Shown here one piece after another: positions 14,201-22,859 of a stretch of 64,000 nucleotides of DNA. The stretch is from Dendrolimus kikuchii. Lineage: Eukaryota; Arthropoda; Insecta; Lepidoptera; Lasiocampidae. Below the pieces are notes generated by a model. It did no database searches. It was not told the DNA's origin and saw nothing but the letters and a program-made list of their open reading frames with translations. The position numbers and the translations under genes are program-made. The stretch lies in contig CM034392.1 of assembly GCA_019925095.2 (NCBI GenBank), forward strand, positions 3,293,501 to 3,357,500. Direction: 5' to 3'. Each line of letters begins with the position of its first letter. Position 1 is the first letter of the stretch.

Positions 14201-17200
14201 CTATGGACATTTGCAACACCAAAGGTGCTACAAATGCGCTGCTGCTCTCTTAAGGGAAACTGTACCTGGTCACTAATGCCGGAACAGAACTCGAAGGTTG
14301 TTATGGCGACATACTTTAGAACAGGGGTGGTAGCCATACAGTCGGGCAAACGCCCTACCACCTGGCTGTGGGTTGTTAAGTCGCCTCTTAGGACAGGCCG
14401 CCCGGCCGCAGGAAATTGTATTCTCTCTCCGTTCCTGCACGTATAATCAATGTGAGGTTCCGTTACTTTCGAGTAAAATTTTACAAAGTGCAAGAAACGA
14501 TTTCAGGTAAAAGAAGGTGTGGCTGATTGGGCAATGGGAGAAGCTCTTGCGATAGGCTCCTTACTGCGAGACAAGATTCACATTAGGTTTACTGGCGAGG
14601 ATGTGGAACGAGGCACCATGGCCCATAGGTTTGACGCCTTGTTGTAACTAGACCTGTAAGCTCTCTCTATAAGACGCCTCTGCCCCTTTTAACCATTTAG
14701 GCTGAAGGTCAAACTTCGTACTCGGTTAAATATTTGTTTTTAACTAGGATATGCCGGCGACTTTGTCCACGCTTGAAATTTCCACGGTATTCCCGAGGCA
14801 AAGAATCGCAGCATCCTTTAGCTCACTATAGCACATATGTGTCCGCGATGAGAGTGCAGATCGCGTTTGTGCACGTGATCGTTAATTGTGTTGTTGTCTC
14901 ACTCTGTTTATATAGGAGTTGTATGATTTGTATGAAATGGGTATATTTTCTTGGTATATTACGAGATAGTGATAGTGTTAGTCTTGCGGCTTTTTGGTAT
15001 ATCGATAATTGTCTTAAGGGTTAAAAATAATGTAAGCTATCGTTTTACTGGAAACTGTGTCGGAATAAGCTAATTTATATGTATCCGAACAACTTCAAAC
15101 CGCTCCCGGGAAAATTCCCGTGGGATTCCCAGAACAAAAAGTAGCGCAGATTTTAAGTCGAAGAATTATCTGTCGATTAGCGAAAACCGCATCGAAACTG
15201 GTCCAGTAGTTTTGACGTGAATCCCGAACAAATAGACAAACCGACAAACAGACAAGAAATCTAAAAAAAAATGCATAGCGTTCTCTGTCGTTTATACAGT
15301 GTATTCAAGTTGTTCTTTTTAATAGCTTCAATGTACAGACACGGCATGTTTAGAACTTTATAATACTGCTAGCTGTCCCGGCAGACGTTGTTCTGCTCTG
15401 AAGAAATACAATTTAGAACCCGATTGCAGCGCCACCTACCGGGTCCAATTGTGAATCTAAACCATCCTCGAATCCACTTGAACACATACAAAAAAAATCA
15501 TTCAAATCGGTCCAGCCGTTTAGGAGGAGTTGACTGTCAACACACGTACAGAAGAATTATATATATAAAGATAGATAGCAGTGAAACGTTTACATGGAAA
15601 GCAGTTTGAATTAGGACTATTTTATTCGCTCTTCTTAGATCAGATACTTACTATAGTTTATTTACGATTGCTAAAATAATCTGTAAAACCATTAAAATTT
15701 GTATGCAGTTTTATTAGATATGATCAGTAGATACATGTTTTTATAAATTTTCTTTTAAACAGACACCACGTTTACCACCATCAAGGTGTGGACGGTGCGA
15801 CATACCGAGTTCTGGACCAGTTGTATCCGGACCAAGCCAAATACGACCTTCATAACAGCTCACTTTCTGAATGTGGTTAGATGTTTTTCACAACACATTG
15901 CAAGATATTGCAGTAGTCATTTGCGCATCTCTCGTGTGAGACCATATCTTCCTTCAACCCCTGCCTTTAAATCTCTTAAATTTTTGATCTCCTTAATATG
16001 ATTTGAGCCCCAGGGAATACCATTAGTAAATTTTGTGAAAATCTGTTCATTTGTTAGTCCATAAATCAGTTATGAAACAAAGAATAAATTTGTATTCCCA
16101 TATGCCCTAATTTTTGATTGATTTCTCGTCTTTTCAAATTTCTTGCCACATACGCCGATCTTCCGCTTACCTCCTTGTCAGTAAATTTACGCAGATTTGA
16201 TATATTAGTGCAACGGGTGTCATATACCGTAAGTACTTTACTTTCTATCCCTCTTGAGTCGTATTCCTTATTCCTAAGGTTCGTGGTTATACCAACTAGA
16301 GAATTATGTAATTTTAATAGATTGACTGTTATTGTTGCTTTTATCAAGGCGTGCTTGGATTTGAAGTTGGCTACTCGTCTTTAAGTCCACACATGCTGAC
16401 GATATGGGAGGCTCAGTACGGTGACTTTGCTGATACCGCCCAACCGATGTTCGACACGTTTATTTCTAATGGGGAGAGCAAATGGGTCTGCCAGTCGGCC
16501 TTGGTGGTGCAGCTGCCTCACGGGATTGACGGTGCGGTATGTCTCGACAGTCAATTTCTCGAACACTGTCTGGTTTCTGTATTTATTTATTTTATTGATT
16601 TCGCATAATTTTCGACAGCCCTCATTGAGATATCATTCAAACGTATTCTGACTTTTACAAGCTCAACCATGGTTCCTTGAATTTACCGCTTCGGCAAGAT
16701 ACTGTTAATACTTGTCAGAGACACACTTGTAACGATTATGGTGTCGCTTCGACACCATAATCGTTATATTGGATATATCGCAAAATATGTTTTAACTGCT
16801 AACTCATAATAATACAATTGTATCTATTTCAAGTAGGGCCTAAGTTGGATTGCGTTGATATCTGTTCATTCTTTTCTCAGGGTCCTGAGCATTCTTCAGC
16901 TCGACCCGAGAGATACTTACAGGCGTGTGATGACGACGAAGAATGTTTGCCAGATCTGGACGACAAGAACATGCCTTGTAAGACATAGTGTGTTATAGAT
17001 ATAGTGACTTTTAAGCCTAGATTTAATTGCCAGTATAATGATACAAAATCTGATTTGTTTGAAATAATTTAAGCGTGTATTCTGGAAGAATACTTAGTCA
17101 TATGGAATCCATAGTTTACAGGTCCAAATTGCACAGTATCGAATGCACAAGGCTTCATAAGGCCTGAAGGTCTTTTCTCGTTTGGACGGGTAATCAACAA

Positions 17201-19037
17201 AAGAGTCCATTGACATAATAAGTATATTTAGAGCTAAATTTTTGATCGCTTTTATGCATGCAGCGAGACATTTCACGCAAAGTAAAGGATTGCGCAACCT
17301 TCTGCGGATAATCTAGAAAAGTAAGAGATACAGGAAGATCCATAGGTTTATGATAATATGTTTTCAGTGAAACAACTCCGCGCAGCGAATTGGATAGTCT
17401 GCAATGTCACATCTCCGGCGAATTATTTCCATATGTTGCGGCGACAAATCGCGCTGCCGTTCCGTAAGCCGCTTATAGTGTTCACGCCTAAAATAGGCCT
17501 CAAACACCCATACTATAGGTCCAAGTTCTCAGAGTTCCTGCATGGAACATATTTTCAGAGGTAAATAGAGAAAGAACATTAAGGAAAAATATTTACATTT
17601 TACTATGGAACGTATTATACAGCCACGACAATTTGTAATAAAGAACATCAATCTTCCATGATTTTTATGGTACTTACTTAATACGTAGAAGTTATTTATT
17701 TATTTCCAAATGTGCTGATATATTTGGAAAGTAGAATTTTCTCCGAGACCTCATTGTGGCTCTAACCCTAATGTTTTAATCCTAATTTATTATGATTTTA
17801 AACATTCATACCGGTACATTGCTCTTAATTTTTATCTAGCAGCAATTCTCCCCGGAATAGCTATCCCATTTTTGGGGATAAAAAATTTCCTGTCCATTCT
17901 CGGTCGGTCCAAATTTCAGCAAAATCGCGAAAACGTAAAGGAGTTCTTTCGCAATTTATAATGTTAGTACGAGTTGGTCTCCTCGACAGAGCAATCCCGG
18001 AGGATGGTCCAGCGTCACAAAACCCGGAAGGAGTAAAGAAATTAATGTTCTGTTCTGGCAAAGTAGCAATCACGATTAATGATTTGCGCAAAGAAAACAA
18101 ACTCGAAGACAAGATTGCTATGTGTCGCATAGAACAAATATATCCGTTCCCGTACGACATAATACTGAAGGAGGCCTGTAAATATGAGAAAGCGAAAATA
18201 GTGTTCTGTCAGGAGGAGCACAAGAATCAAGGGCCGTGGATATTCGTCAAAACGAGATTGGAAAATCTGTTCGGAAAGAAAATCGAGTTAGTTTTTTATA
18301 TTCTTTCTTATTATGATCTCTGGGTCTGTATGTTGGTTTCCTAAAACTAAAAGATACCCGCCTCTATTCCCAGTCCGGTCTGGGCTTTACTAAAATGCTC
18401 AAAAATCTAATTTACTTTATTTGAAAGTGTAAAATATGTGCATTTATGTACAGAATTTACAAAAAAAAAGAATCTTTTTTCAAAAGACAATAATAACATT
18501 ATTCTAAGGTTACGTTCCATTAGAGACTTACAACAACCACGTTCACGACCGCGACATTTCCCGTTCCACTTGCTTGCCGGCGTTACAATCGTCAACCCAA
18601 GTGAAACGGTTATCGACCCGCCTCTTGACATGGGTCGTTGTGAGCGTCGTGTGACCGAAAATTGCCACGACCACAACGGCCGCGGTCGCCTTGTGGAATG
18701 GCTAACAGGGCATTTTGGGCGTTATGAGCTACCAATGGAACGCGCTGTATGTAAATCTTATTTCGCGCGATTGTTACAAATACCAAATGAAAACTAATTA
18801 AGGTAGTATTTTTTAAGGTATCTATTGTAAATTCAATTACGGAAATTTTTCCTGTAATTGCACCCTTAAGATTATAATTCATGCAACTCATACATACAAT
18901 GAGTACTTCACTTAGAATTGTTGTATTCTGTCCTCAGGGGCATATCAAGACCTCCCAGTCCAGCCTCAGCAACGGGCATCAAATGGGTGCATGCAAAGGA
19001 AATTAAAGAACTCCGCGAGAGAATCATCCAATTATAA
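2176..19037 (+). CDS. Ogdh: 2-oxoglutarate dehydrogenase E1 component, divergent paralogue (gene span, 20 exons, 5' exon missing)
   Basis: This gene encodes the thiamine-diphosphate E1 subunit of the mitochondrial 2-oxoglutarate dehydrogenase complex, which decarboxylates 2-oxoglutarate in the TCA cycle and hands succinyl groups to the E2 lipoyl domain. Twenty exons with GT-AG borders and matching phases join into 979 codons plus TAA without an internal stop. Human OGDH has 1023 residues, so only the start and most of the targeting peptide are missing. Visible motifs are FLSG near the N-terminus, HRGRLN (first active-site region), [10 protein letters not shown] with [10 protein letters not shown] (Mg-ThDP binding), GEDVERGT followed by RHHV, and [11 protein letters not shown]. 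Several usually invariant positions differ, for example MQHRG where MPHRG is normal, and the segment after DPLG is unlike OGDH. The intact frame argues for a working gene. I infer a diverged duplicate of the standard enzyme rather than the housekeeping copy. DHTKD1 is less likely because the OGDH N-terminal region is present. Confidence 0.93.
2588..2833 (-). mobile_element. SINE-1 copy, 5' truncated
   Basis: T-rich tail at 2588-2613, then the family sequence to CTACCACCTGGC. It sits in the intron just before OGDH-like exon 2. Confidence 0.85.
2902..2986 (+). CDS. Ogdh: OGDH-like exon 2 seen
   Basis: Acceptor TTAACAG, donor GTGAGT, ends in phase 1. It encodes [19 protein letters not shown], the counterpart of the SWDIFF segment of OGDH. 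A SINE copy ends about 65 bases upstream of this acceptor. Confidence 0.88.
3080..3178 (-). mobile_element. tRNA-derived SINE fragment (family T1-like)
   Basis: GATCCCAGACCGTAGTAAAT and GAATCAAACCCGGGACC resemble the T1 body and the inverted B box. It lies just before OGDH-like exon 3. Confidence 0.6.
3233..3327 (+). CDS. Ogdh: OGDH-like exon 3 seen ([12 protein letters not shown])
   Basis: Acceptor ATTTCAG, donor GTAAAT, phase 1 to 0. A Lys/Glu-rich linker is followed by [12 protein letters not shown], equal to the E2-contacting HLAVQSLIRAYQ helix of animal OGDH. Confidence 0.9.
3426..3682. mobile_element. MITE-A copy
   Basis: Family with terminal inverted repeats of the form GCGTTCCATTAGTAGCTCACAACG. 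This copy runs CGTTCCATTAGCGACTCACA to TTGTGAGCTAC and holds the internal GACGTCATTAGTGACGTTTT. Confidence 0.75.
3891..4407 (-). mobile_element. MITE-B copy (TGTTACGA termini)
   Basis: Ends ATATTGTTACGA and TCGTAACAATAT are inverted repeats. The body contains GTTTACCTTGTGTTTAAAA and AATGGAGAGATCGGCAGACG. Six copies lie in the window. Confidence 0.78.
4764..5375 (-). repeat. Composite repeat region
   Basis: It contains CAAGCCAATAGATGGCGCTG, a GTTTCTTTCGCCGTTTCTTC block resembling the Penelope-like tail, and GAGACGGAGGAGCATTCCAT. The first and last blocks recur at 37.08-37.26 kb. It lies in the intron before OGDH-like exon 4. Confidence 0.6.
5607..5739 (+). CDS. Ogdh: OGDH-like exon 4 seen ([13 protein letters not shown], divergent tail)
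   Basis: Acceptor TTTCATAG, donor GTAAGT, phase 0 to 1. It starts [14 protein letters not shown], matching the RGHHxAxLDPLGI motif. The following roughly 30 residues do not resemble the usual DADLD... and LGFYGLDESD segment. That acidic segment is tied to calcium sensitivity in vertebrate OGDH and is alternatively spliced in animals, so this isoform or paralogue may lack calcium control (inference). Confidence 0.82.
5740..6623. other. Intron sequence, nothing recognised
   Basis: AT-rich intron between OGDH-like exons 4 and 5, with no coding or repeat signature I could assign before the hAT remnant. Confidence 0.5.
6624..7078 (+). mobile_element. hAT-like element remnant with transposase C-terminus
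   Basis: Between end-like motifs AGGGCGTAGATACC and GCAAGCTACGCCACTG, a plus frame at 6757-6907 encodes [20 protein letters not shown] and a Lys-rich end. This is the C-terminal region of hAT transposases of the zf-MYM/TTF-type group. Only the tail remains, in an OGDH-like intron. Confidence 0.7.
7217..7295 (+). CDS. Ogdh: OGDH-like exon 5 seen (TFIGG)
   Basis: Acceptor TTTCTAG, donor GTAAGC, phase 1 to 2. It encodes [18 protein letters not shown] followed by LPLR, matching the VFxLPxTTFIGG motif of OGDH. Confidence 0.9.
7478..7654 (+). CDS. Ogdh: OGDH-like exon 6 seen
   Basis: Acceptor TGTTCTAG, donor GTAAGT, phase 2 to 2. It encodes [20 protein letters not shown] and onward to [15 protein letters not shown], colinear with REIIRRLE...GVEFM of OGDH. 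Confidence 0.92.
7763..8133. mobile_element. MITE-A copy, long form
   Basis: TCGCGTTCCTACAATAGCTC to TTGTGAGTCACTTCTGGAAC. The long form holds an extra stretch with TTGACATTGAAAAAGGCGCG. Confidence 0.75.
8441..8547. repeat. AT-rich inverted repeat (about 40-bp arms)
   Basis: ATCTTGAAAATTTAAATTTT at the left and AAATTTCAATTTTCAAGAT at the right pair with few mismatches. It lies in an OGDH-like intron. Confidence 0.7.
8619..8767 (+). CDS. Ogdh: OGDH-like exon 7 seen ([14 protein letters not shown])
   Basis: Acceptor TTTCATAG, donor GTATGG, phase 2 to 1. It encodes [15 protein letters not shown] and ends VMAMQHRG. The active-site His and HRG are kept, but the normally invariant Pro before His is Gln. 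Confidence 0.92.
8834..8919 (+). CDS. Ogdh: OGDH-like exon 8 seen (RLNMLVNV)
   Basis: Acceptor TTATCAG, donor GTAAGT, phase 1 to 0. It completes [15 protein letters not shown] and continues [14 protein letters not shown]. Confidence 0.92.
9366..9632 (+). repeat. Interspersed repeat R1
   Basis: Same blocks: GGCTTGGCAACGAGGCCTTT, TCATTCAACGGAGTTCTTGT and TTTCAGTTCCGGCAAAAAC. Confidence 0.78.
9715..9960 (+). mobile_element. tRNA-derived SINE (family T1)
   Basis: A tRNA-like head has an A-box-like GTTGAGTAGGCTAAGCC and a B box GGTTCGATTCC, then a body with AGAGTAGTCCGTTGTATATT. Pol III promoter boxes are visible, but no cloverleaf tRNA remains. Confidence 0.8.
10044..10223 (+). CDS. Ogdh: OGDH-like exon 9 seen ([15 protein letters not shown])
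   Basis: Acceptor TGATCTAG, donor GTTAAT, phase 0 to 0, 60 codons. [10 protein letters not shown] and ANPSHLE are conserved, followed by [12 protein letters not shown]. The stretch between these motifs is rich in Tyr, Arg and Lys and is clearly diverged from the family. Confidence 0.92.
10224..11206. other. Intron sequence, nothing recognised
   Basis: OGDH-like intron. A GC-richer patch at 10450-10600 (with a GCGCGCGCG run) stands out but matches nothing I know. Confidence 0.45.
11207..11387 (+). CDS. Ogdh: OGDH-like exon 10 seen ([10 protein letters not shown], ThDP site)
   Basis: Acceptor ATCCAG, donor GTGTGT, phase 0 to 1. It encodes [18 protein letters not shown] and then [18 protein letters not shown], the magnesium and thiamine-diphosphate binding core of the E1 family, fully preserved. 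Confidence 0.95.
11388..12054. other. Intron sequence, nothing recognised
   Basis: AT-rich OGDH-like intron with no identifiable element. Confidence 0.5.
12055..12273 (+). CDS. Ogdh: OGDH-like exon 11 seen ([18 protein letters not shown])
   Basis: Acceptor TGTCATAG, donor GTAAGA, phase 1 to 1. It encodes [20 protein letters not shown] and [18 protein letters not shown]. The usual RNGHNE is RFGHSE here. Confidence 0.95.
12824..13046 (-). mobile_element. RTE-clade LINE, 3' end fragment
   Basis: It begins ATACATACATAACTTCACGC and matches the C-terminal coding part and 3' tail of the larger RTE copy at 51.2-51.7 kb. Confidence 0.82.
13260..13453 (+). CDS. Ogdh: OGDH-like exon 12 seen
   Basis: Acceptor CGGCAG behind a weak pyrimidine tract, donor GTGTAG, phase 1 to 0. 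It encodes [16 protein letters not shown] and [17 protein letters not shown], matching the HWLDSPWPGFF region. Confidence 0.9.
13823..13951 (+). CDS. Ogdh: OGDH-like exon 13 seen
   Basis: Acceptor TCCTATAG, donor GTAAAT, 43 codons, phase 0 to 0. It encodes [18 protein letters not shown] and [12 protein letters not shown], aligning with the TG...HGGLSRILKTRGEM segment. Confidence 0.9.
14130..14441 (-). mobile_element. SINE-1 copy, full length
   Basis: It runs from the T-rich tail to CTCCGTTCCTGCAC, the 5' end shared with other full copies. It lies about 65 bp before OGDH-like exon 14. Confidence 0.87.
14507..14628 (+). CDS. Ogdh: OGDH-like exon 14 seen (GEDVERGT)
   Basis: Acceptor ATTTCAG, donor GTTTGA (weak), phase 0 to 2. 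It encodes [16 protein letters not shown] and [12 protein letters not shown], the conserved pyrimidine-domain motif. A SINE copy lies about 65 bases upstream. Confidence 0.93.
14825..15025 (+). repeat. Interspersed repeat R2
   Basis: CACATATGTGTCCGCGATGA to ATCGATAATTGTCTTAAGGG. An almost identical inverted copy is at 42.2 kb. Confidence 0.75.
15075..15265 (-). repeat. Helitron-like interspersed repeat fragment
   Basis: It contains ACTGGTCCAGTAGTTTTGAC and a run of AGACAAACCGACAAACAGAC, the inverted form of the usual CTGT-type 5' region. Confidence 0.45.
15367..15575 (-). mobile_element. Helitron-like interspersed repeat
   Basis: GCTAGCTGTCCCGGCAGACG at the left and ATATATATAAAGATAGATAG at the right, with the frequent insect motif AATCGGTCCAGCCGTTTAGG inside. 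Confidence 0.55.
15763..15875 (+). CDS. Ogdh: OGDH-like exon 15 seen (RHHVYHHQ)
   Basis: Acceptor TTAAACAG, donor GTTAGA, phase 2 to 1. It encodes [20 protein letters not shown] and NSSLSEC, including the His that follows GEDVERGT in the active site. Confidence 0.92.
16349..16536 (+). CDS. Ogdh: OGDH-like exon 16 seen ([18 protein letters not shown])
   Basis: Acceptor TATCAAG, donor GTATGT, phase 1 to 0. [10 protein letters not shown] and [19 protein letters not shown] are the classical E1 pyrimidine-domain motifs, followed by LPHGIDGA. Confidence 0.95.
16730..16766. repeat. Perfect 17-bp hairpin
   Basis: TAACGATTATGGTGTCG, loop CTT, CGACACCATAATCGTTA, with no mismatch. It lies in the intron after OGDH-like exon 16. 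Confidence 0.85.
16881..16977 (+). CDS. Ogdh: OGDH-like exon 17 seen ([11 protein letters not shown])
   Basis: Acceptor TCTCAG, donor GTAAGA, phase 0 to 1. [19 protein letters not shown] is identical in type to the OGDH signature [14 protein letters not shown]. Confidence 0.95.
17368..17560 (+). CDS. Ogdh: OGDH-like exon 18 seen ([19 protein letters not shown])
   Basis: Acceptor TTTTCAG, donor GTAAAT, phase 1 to 2. It encodes [20 protein letters not shown] and continues to the [12 protein letters not shown] and GTYFQR motifs of the C-terminal domain. Confidence 0.95.
17990..18286 (+). CDS. Ogdh: OGDH-like exon 19 seen (EEHKNQG)
   Basis: Acceptor TCGACAG, donor GTTAGT, phase 2 to 2. It encodes [29 protein letters not shown] and [11 protein letters not shown], all diagnostic of OGDH. 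Confidence 0.95.
18508..18745. mobile_element. MITE-A copy
   Basis: ACGTTCCATTAGAGACTTAC to GAGCTACCAATGGAACGCGC. It lies in the last OGDH-like intron. Confidence 0.78.
18938..19037 (+). CDS. Ogdh: OGDH-like terminal exon ([12 protein letters not shown]...stop)
   Basis: Acceptor TCCTCAG, phase 2. It encodes [20 protein letters not shown] and ends [11 protein letters not shown]. It matches the ISRxxxPxxATG C-terminus of OGDH. I saw no clear AATAAA close by. Confidence 0.9.
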
Positions 19038-19899
19038 ATCCTATTTCGATTTTTTTTTTCTGTGATGTTTTTAAAAGTAAAAGTAAATTGTATAAGTTTA
19101 TTATAAAGTTTATCGTTTATTTCCTTGTTTATCTATAATCTTTTAACAAGACCTTCAACTGACAGTTGTCCGGTTCCTATATCTTACCAGGTATTCATTC
19201 ACTTACCCTACCATCGATTACAGTTGCTGAACAATTAGCGGACCCTGGACGTCGAAGTGGTCGCCCCGAACGCAACCGGGATTTAACGCTCGGATGATGA
19301 TAATGATGACAGTTGCTCAACAATTTAGAGACGATTTTATGTAGGGCCACAGTTATATGGACCTTATGTCAATTTTAACCGATAGTAAGGCAAATTAACG
19401 TTCGGTAAGATATAGACCAGGCCCCTGTGGTCTTGTGGTCTAAGCTTTGGCTTGGCCACCTAGTTCAGTGGAACCCAGAACTTCCAATTTCAACTCTTAT
19501 AGTGTCGTAGACAATTAAGTCGGGTATTTAAAATATAAAATACAAAATACAGCATTTCAACTATATGTATTTAAAATACAAAATACAAATTACAAAATAC
19601 AAAATACCGTCAGGTGTTAGGTTATGTAAATAAAATACTCACAAAAATCAAATAATAATTATTATTAGGTCCCTTGCCTATGAAATTGCCGTTTTTTCTG
19701 AAATAAGTTAACCTAATTTTATTATATTTTTTTATTCTAATCTCCACGGCCTTGAAGATAGGGATATTTCCATCTTGTAGGTACGCGTAGATTTTGGTGG
19801 TTCCACCCGAATCTATGCGTGCGTATATCGGTCCCATGGCAGGGAATGCACAAAGACTGAAACAGCTTGCTTTTTTGAACTCGTTCATGAGGTGATCGA
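19038..19899. other. Downstream region of the OGDH-like gene
   Basis: 3' UTR and spacer. It holds a short repeat with CGCAACCGGGATTTAACGCT and a simple repeat. I looked here for the missing SAC3D1-like start exon and did not find it. Confidence 0.45.
19535..19612. repeat. AAATACAAAATAC simple repeat
   Basis: Irregular tandem AATACAAAATAC units just downstream of the OGDH-like gene. Confidence 0.75.
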
Positions 19900-22460
19900 C
19901 AAAGTTTTTGGGCAGTATCCTTTAGCAGAGGTAGTCATACTCGAAATTTTAATGCTCATTACGTTGAGTGGTTGGGTTCCTCGAGAATTGATCTGTCAGG
20001 AACTACTGCCTACGATTTTGCTCTCGCCCATGGATTCACTCAGGTGATTACGGAGTTTACCCGAATACCGGATAGAGTGGATCATGAGCCTTCTTTGCTG
20101 GATCTTCTGCTGACCACACACCCGGAGAACTACCAGATCTCCATCAGTGCTCCACTGGGAACCTCTGATCATTGTCTGGTATCTTCGGTGGTGCCCCTTT
20201 CCTATTCCTGATCGGACTCGTTCCGCTGGACGACGGAAGGTGTGGCGATACAGGTCAGCAGATTGGGATGAACTCCATGGAGGCAGTTATGTTTCTCGTC
20301 GGAAGATTCTGATCCGAGCACAGACTGGATCGCCGATGTAATACTGCAGGGAATAGAATGTTTAATTCCAAACTCAACTGTACCTATCGGTGGTACGAGT
20401 AAACCACCATGGTTCGATAAGTCCAGCAGTGAGGCTGTAAAGCTAAAGCAACAGGCTTATCGAGCCTGGACTGCAGCGCGGGTTCGTCAGGATCCAAGTT
20501 CCTCTGACCTGAAAAAGAGGTACAATTCCGCCCCCAGGTCCCTAAAAAAACAGCGCAAAATTCGATTACATCGACAGAATTGGTGAGCGCCTCTCTAGCT
20601 ACTCTTCTGGGACTAGAGCTTTTTGGGCCCTCACCAAAGCTGTCCAAGGAAACTTTTGTCGGGCGTCTCTTCCACCTCTGCGCACAGTGGACGACCGTCT
20701 GGTACACGCCGCCAAAGATAAAGTCAATCTTCTGGGTGAAATCTTTGCGGCCAATTCAACTCTTGAGACATAGGAGAAACTCCACCTACAATCCCTGTGT
20801 GAGTCTAGAATGTCGGAGGTGCGCTTTACTCAAAAAGCAGTCCGATGTGCTCTCTTCTCCCTCGACGTCAAAAAGTCTTCTGGCCCTGATGGCATTCCTG
20901 CCATTGTGCTGCAGACGTGTTTAGCTGAGCTGTCCCCAGCCAGTCCTTGCCCGACGTTTCACTCTCTCTTACTACAAGGGTTGTGTCCTCGCTTCGTGGA
21001 AGATTGCCCACGTGCACCTTGTCCCCAAAAAAGGGTACGTAACAGACACGTCGAATAGGCCTATAGCAATAACCTTTTTGCTCTCAATAGTGATGGAGCG
21101 CATTATCAACGCGCAGCTCCTGTGTTACGTCGAAGATTACCAGCTGCTAAACGATCGGCAATACGGCTTCCGCCACAGTCGCTCAGCTCAAGATCTCTTG
21201 GTTTACCTAACCCACCGTTGGGCTGAAGCCATTGAGAGCAAAGGGGAAGCACTGGCAGTTAGTCTAGAATTCTAGATATTGCTAAGGCCTTCGACCGGGT
21301 CTGGCACAGGGCTCTTCTATCGGAGCGGCCATCGTATGAAATACCCGAAGGGCCTTGCACCTGGCTATCCATCTCTTTTGATGAGCGCAGCATTCAAGTC
21401 GTTGTCGACGGTTGTTGCTCAAGTTTCAAGCCCATCAACGCTGGTGTGCCCCAGGGTTGTGTGCTATCGCCAACGTTGTTCATCTTACATATCATTGATA
21501 TGTTGTCTATTCGCAACATTCATTCCAATGCGGATGACAGCACAGGCGATGCGCAGTACTCTGGTCGTGCAAACGTCCCTCGATCATTTGTGGAGGAAAG
21601 TTGGGTTAGACTTGTATCTGAAGTAGAGTATTCCTTAGAGAGAGTCTCTGAATGGGGGAGACAAAACCTTGTCCATTTCAACCCCAAGAAGACATAGGTC
21701 TACGTATTATCTGCCAAAAAAACTCCATTCGAGCAATCGCTTCAGTTCCAAGGAACTCCCCTTACCACCTCCAAGAGTATTGGGATCCTCAGTGTTGACA
21801 TCGCGAACGATGTTCAGGGGCCATCTTGAAGGCAAGGCAAAACTTGCCTCTAAGAAGCTGGGAATGTTAAACCGGTCCAAGCAGTACTTCACACCGCGGC
21901 AACGCTTTGTGCTTTGTAAAACCCAGGTGAGCCCGCATATGGAGTACTGCTCACACTTTTGGGCTGGAGCACCTGGCTACCAACTCGATCCCCTAGACTG
22001 TATTCAACGTCGAGCCGTTCACGTTGTTGATGATCCCATACTCACAGATGGTCTAGATACGCTTGGCCTTATGAGAGACTTCGCTCTCTCTACGTATTCT
22101 ACTGACTGTATAACGGAGTGTATTCGGAAGAACTGTATAGAATGGTGTATTCGTCCTCTTTCTACCACCGAACCGCTCACCATGTGTTGGGATTTCACCC
22201 CCACTTCCTTAAGCCGCTTCGCTCATGTACGCAACGGTTCTGTAGAACCTTTTTCCTGCATACCGTGGGGATTTGGAATGAGCTCCCAGCCGAGGTTTTT
22301 CCACAGCGCTACGATATGGAGTTTTTCAAAAAGGGTGTCATAAAATTTCTTCGAGGCTGGCAGCGGGTTGATGAAATCTCTGGTGTTGCAAATGTCCATA
22401 AGCGACAGTAACCGCTTTCCATCAGGTGGGCCGTCAGCCTGTCTGTTGTACTCCAGCTAT
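19900..22460 (+). pseudogene. Decayed non-LTR retrotransposon (jockey/CR1-like LINE), EN and RT remnants
   Basis: Frames between about 19970 and 22400 carry endonuclease remnants (FTRIPDRVDHEPSLLDLLLT, GTSDHCLV). They also carry reverse transcriptase motifs: RPIAITFLLSIVMERIINAQ, QYGFRHSRSAQDLL, AKAFDRVWH in a shifted frame, GVPQGCVLSPTLF, and ADDST in place of the YADD box. The C-terminal region has SPHMEYCSHFWAGAP, IWNELPAEVFPQRYDMEFF and FLRGWQRV. At least five frame changes or stops break it, so it is dead. The 3' tail (about 22381-22452) matches the 3' tail of the SINE-1 copies elsewhere in the window. Confidence 0.88.
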
Positions 22461-22859
22461 AAAGAAAGGTCGAAATTTCCAGAATGGAAGCGGGCAAACC
22501 AATAACAAGTGGTACGTTCATTGTAGTGTTCGCTCATAAAGGTTGTTGATGTTGCTTGTCGCTCTTGCCGCGTTGCTGCCACGACGGTACTCTTATTCCA
22601 TAATTACTCGAATTTTTAACTATCCATGATGATGAAAAAGATTCAAATGCGAAGAAAACATAACACTTATCAATAAACAAATGACTAATTTTAAAAAAAG
22701 AATTTCATGTTTTCAAAGTAAAATTAATTTGAAATTATATATCTTAGCGAAACAAAAATATTTCTTTTAAATGGCCAGTACTGCAGAACTTACCTAATAT
22801 TTAGCGGTCACCATTTTCTTATGAAACTTATGAAAGCTATCGAGCGCTATTTTCTGAAG

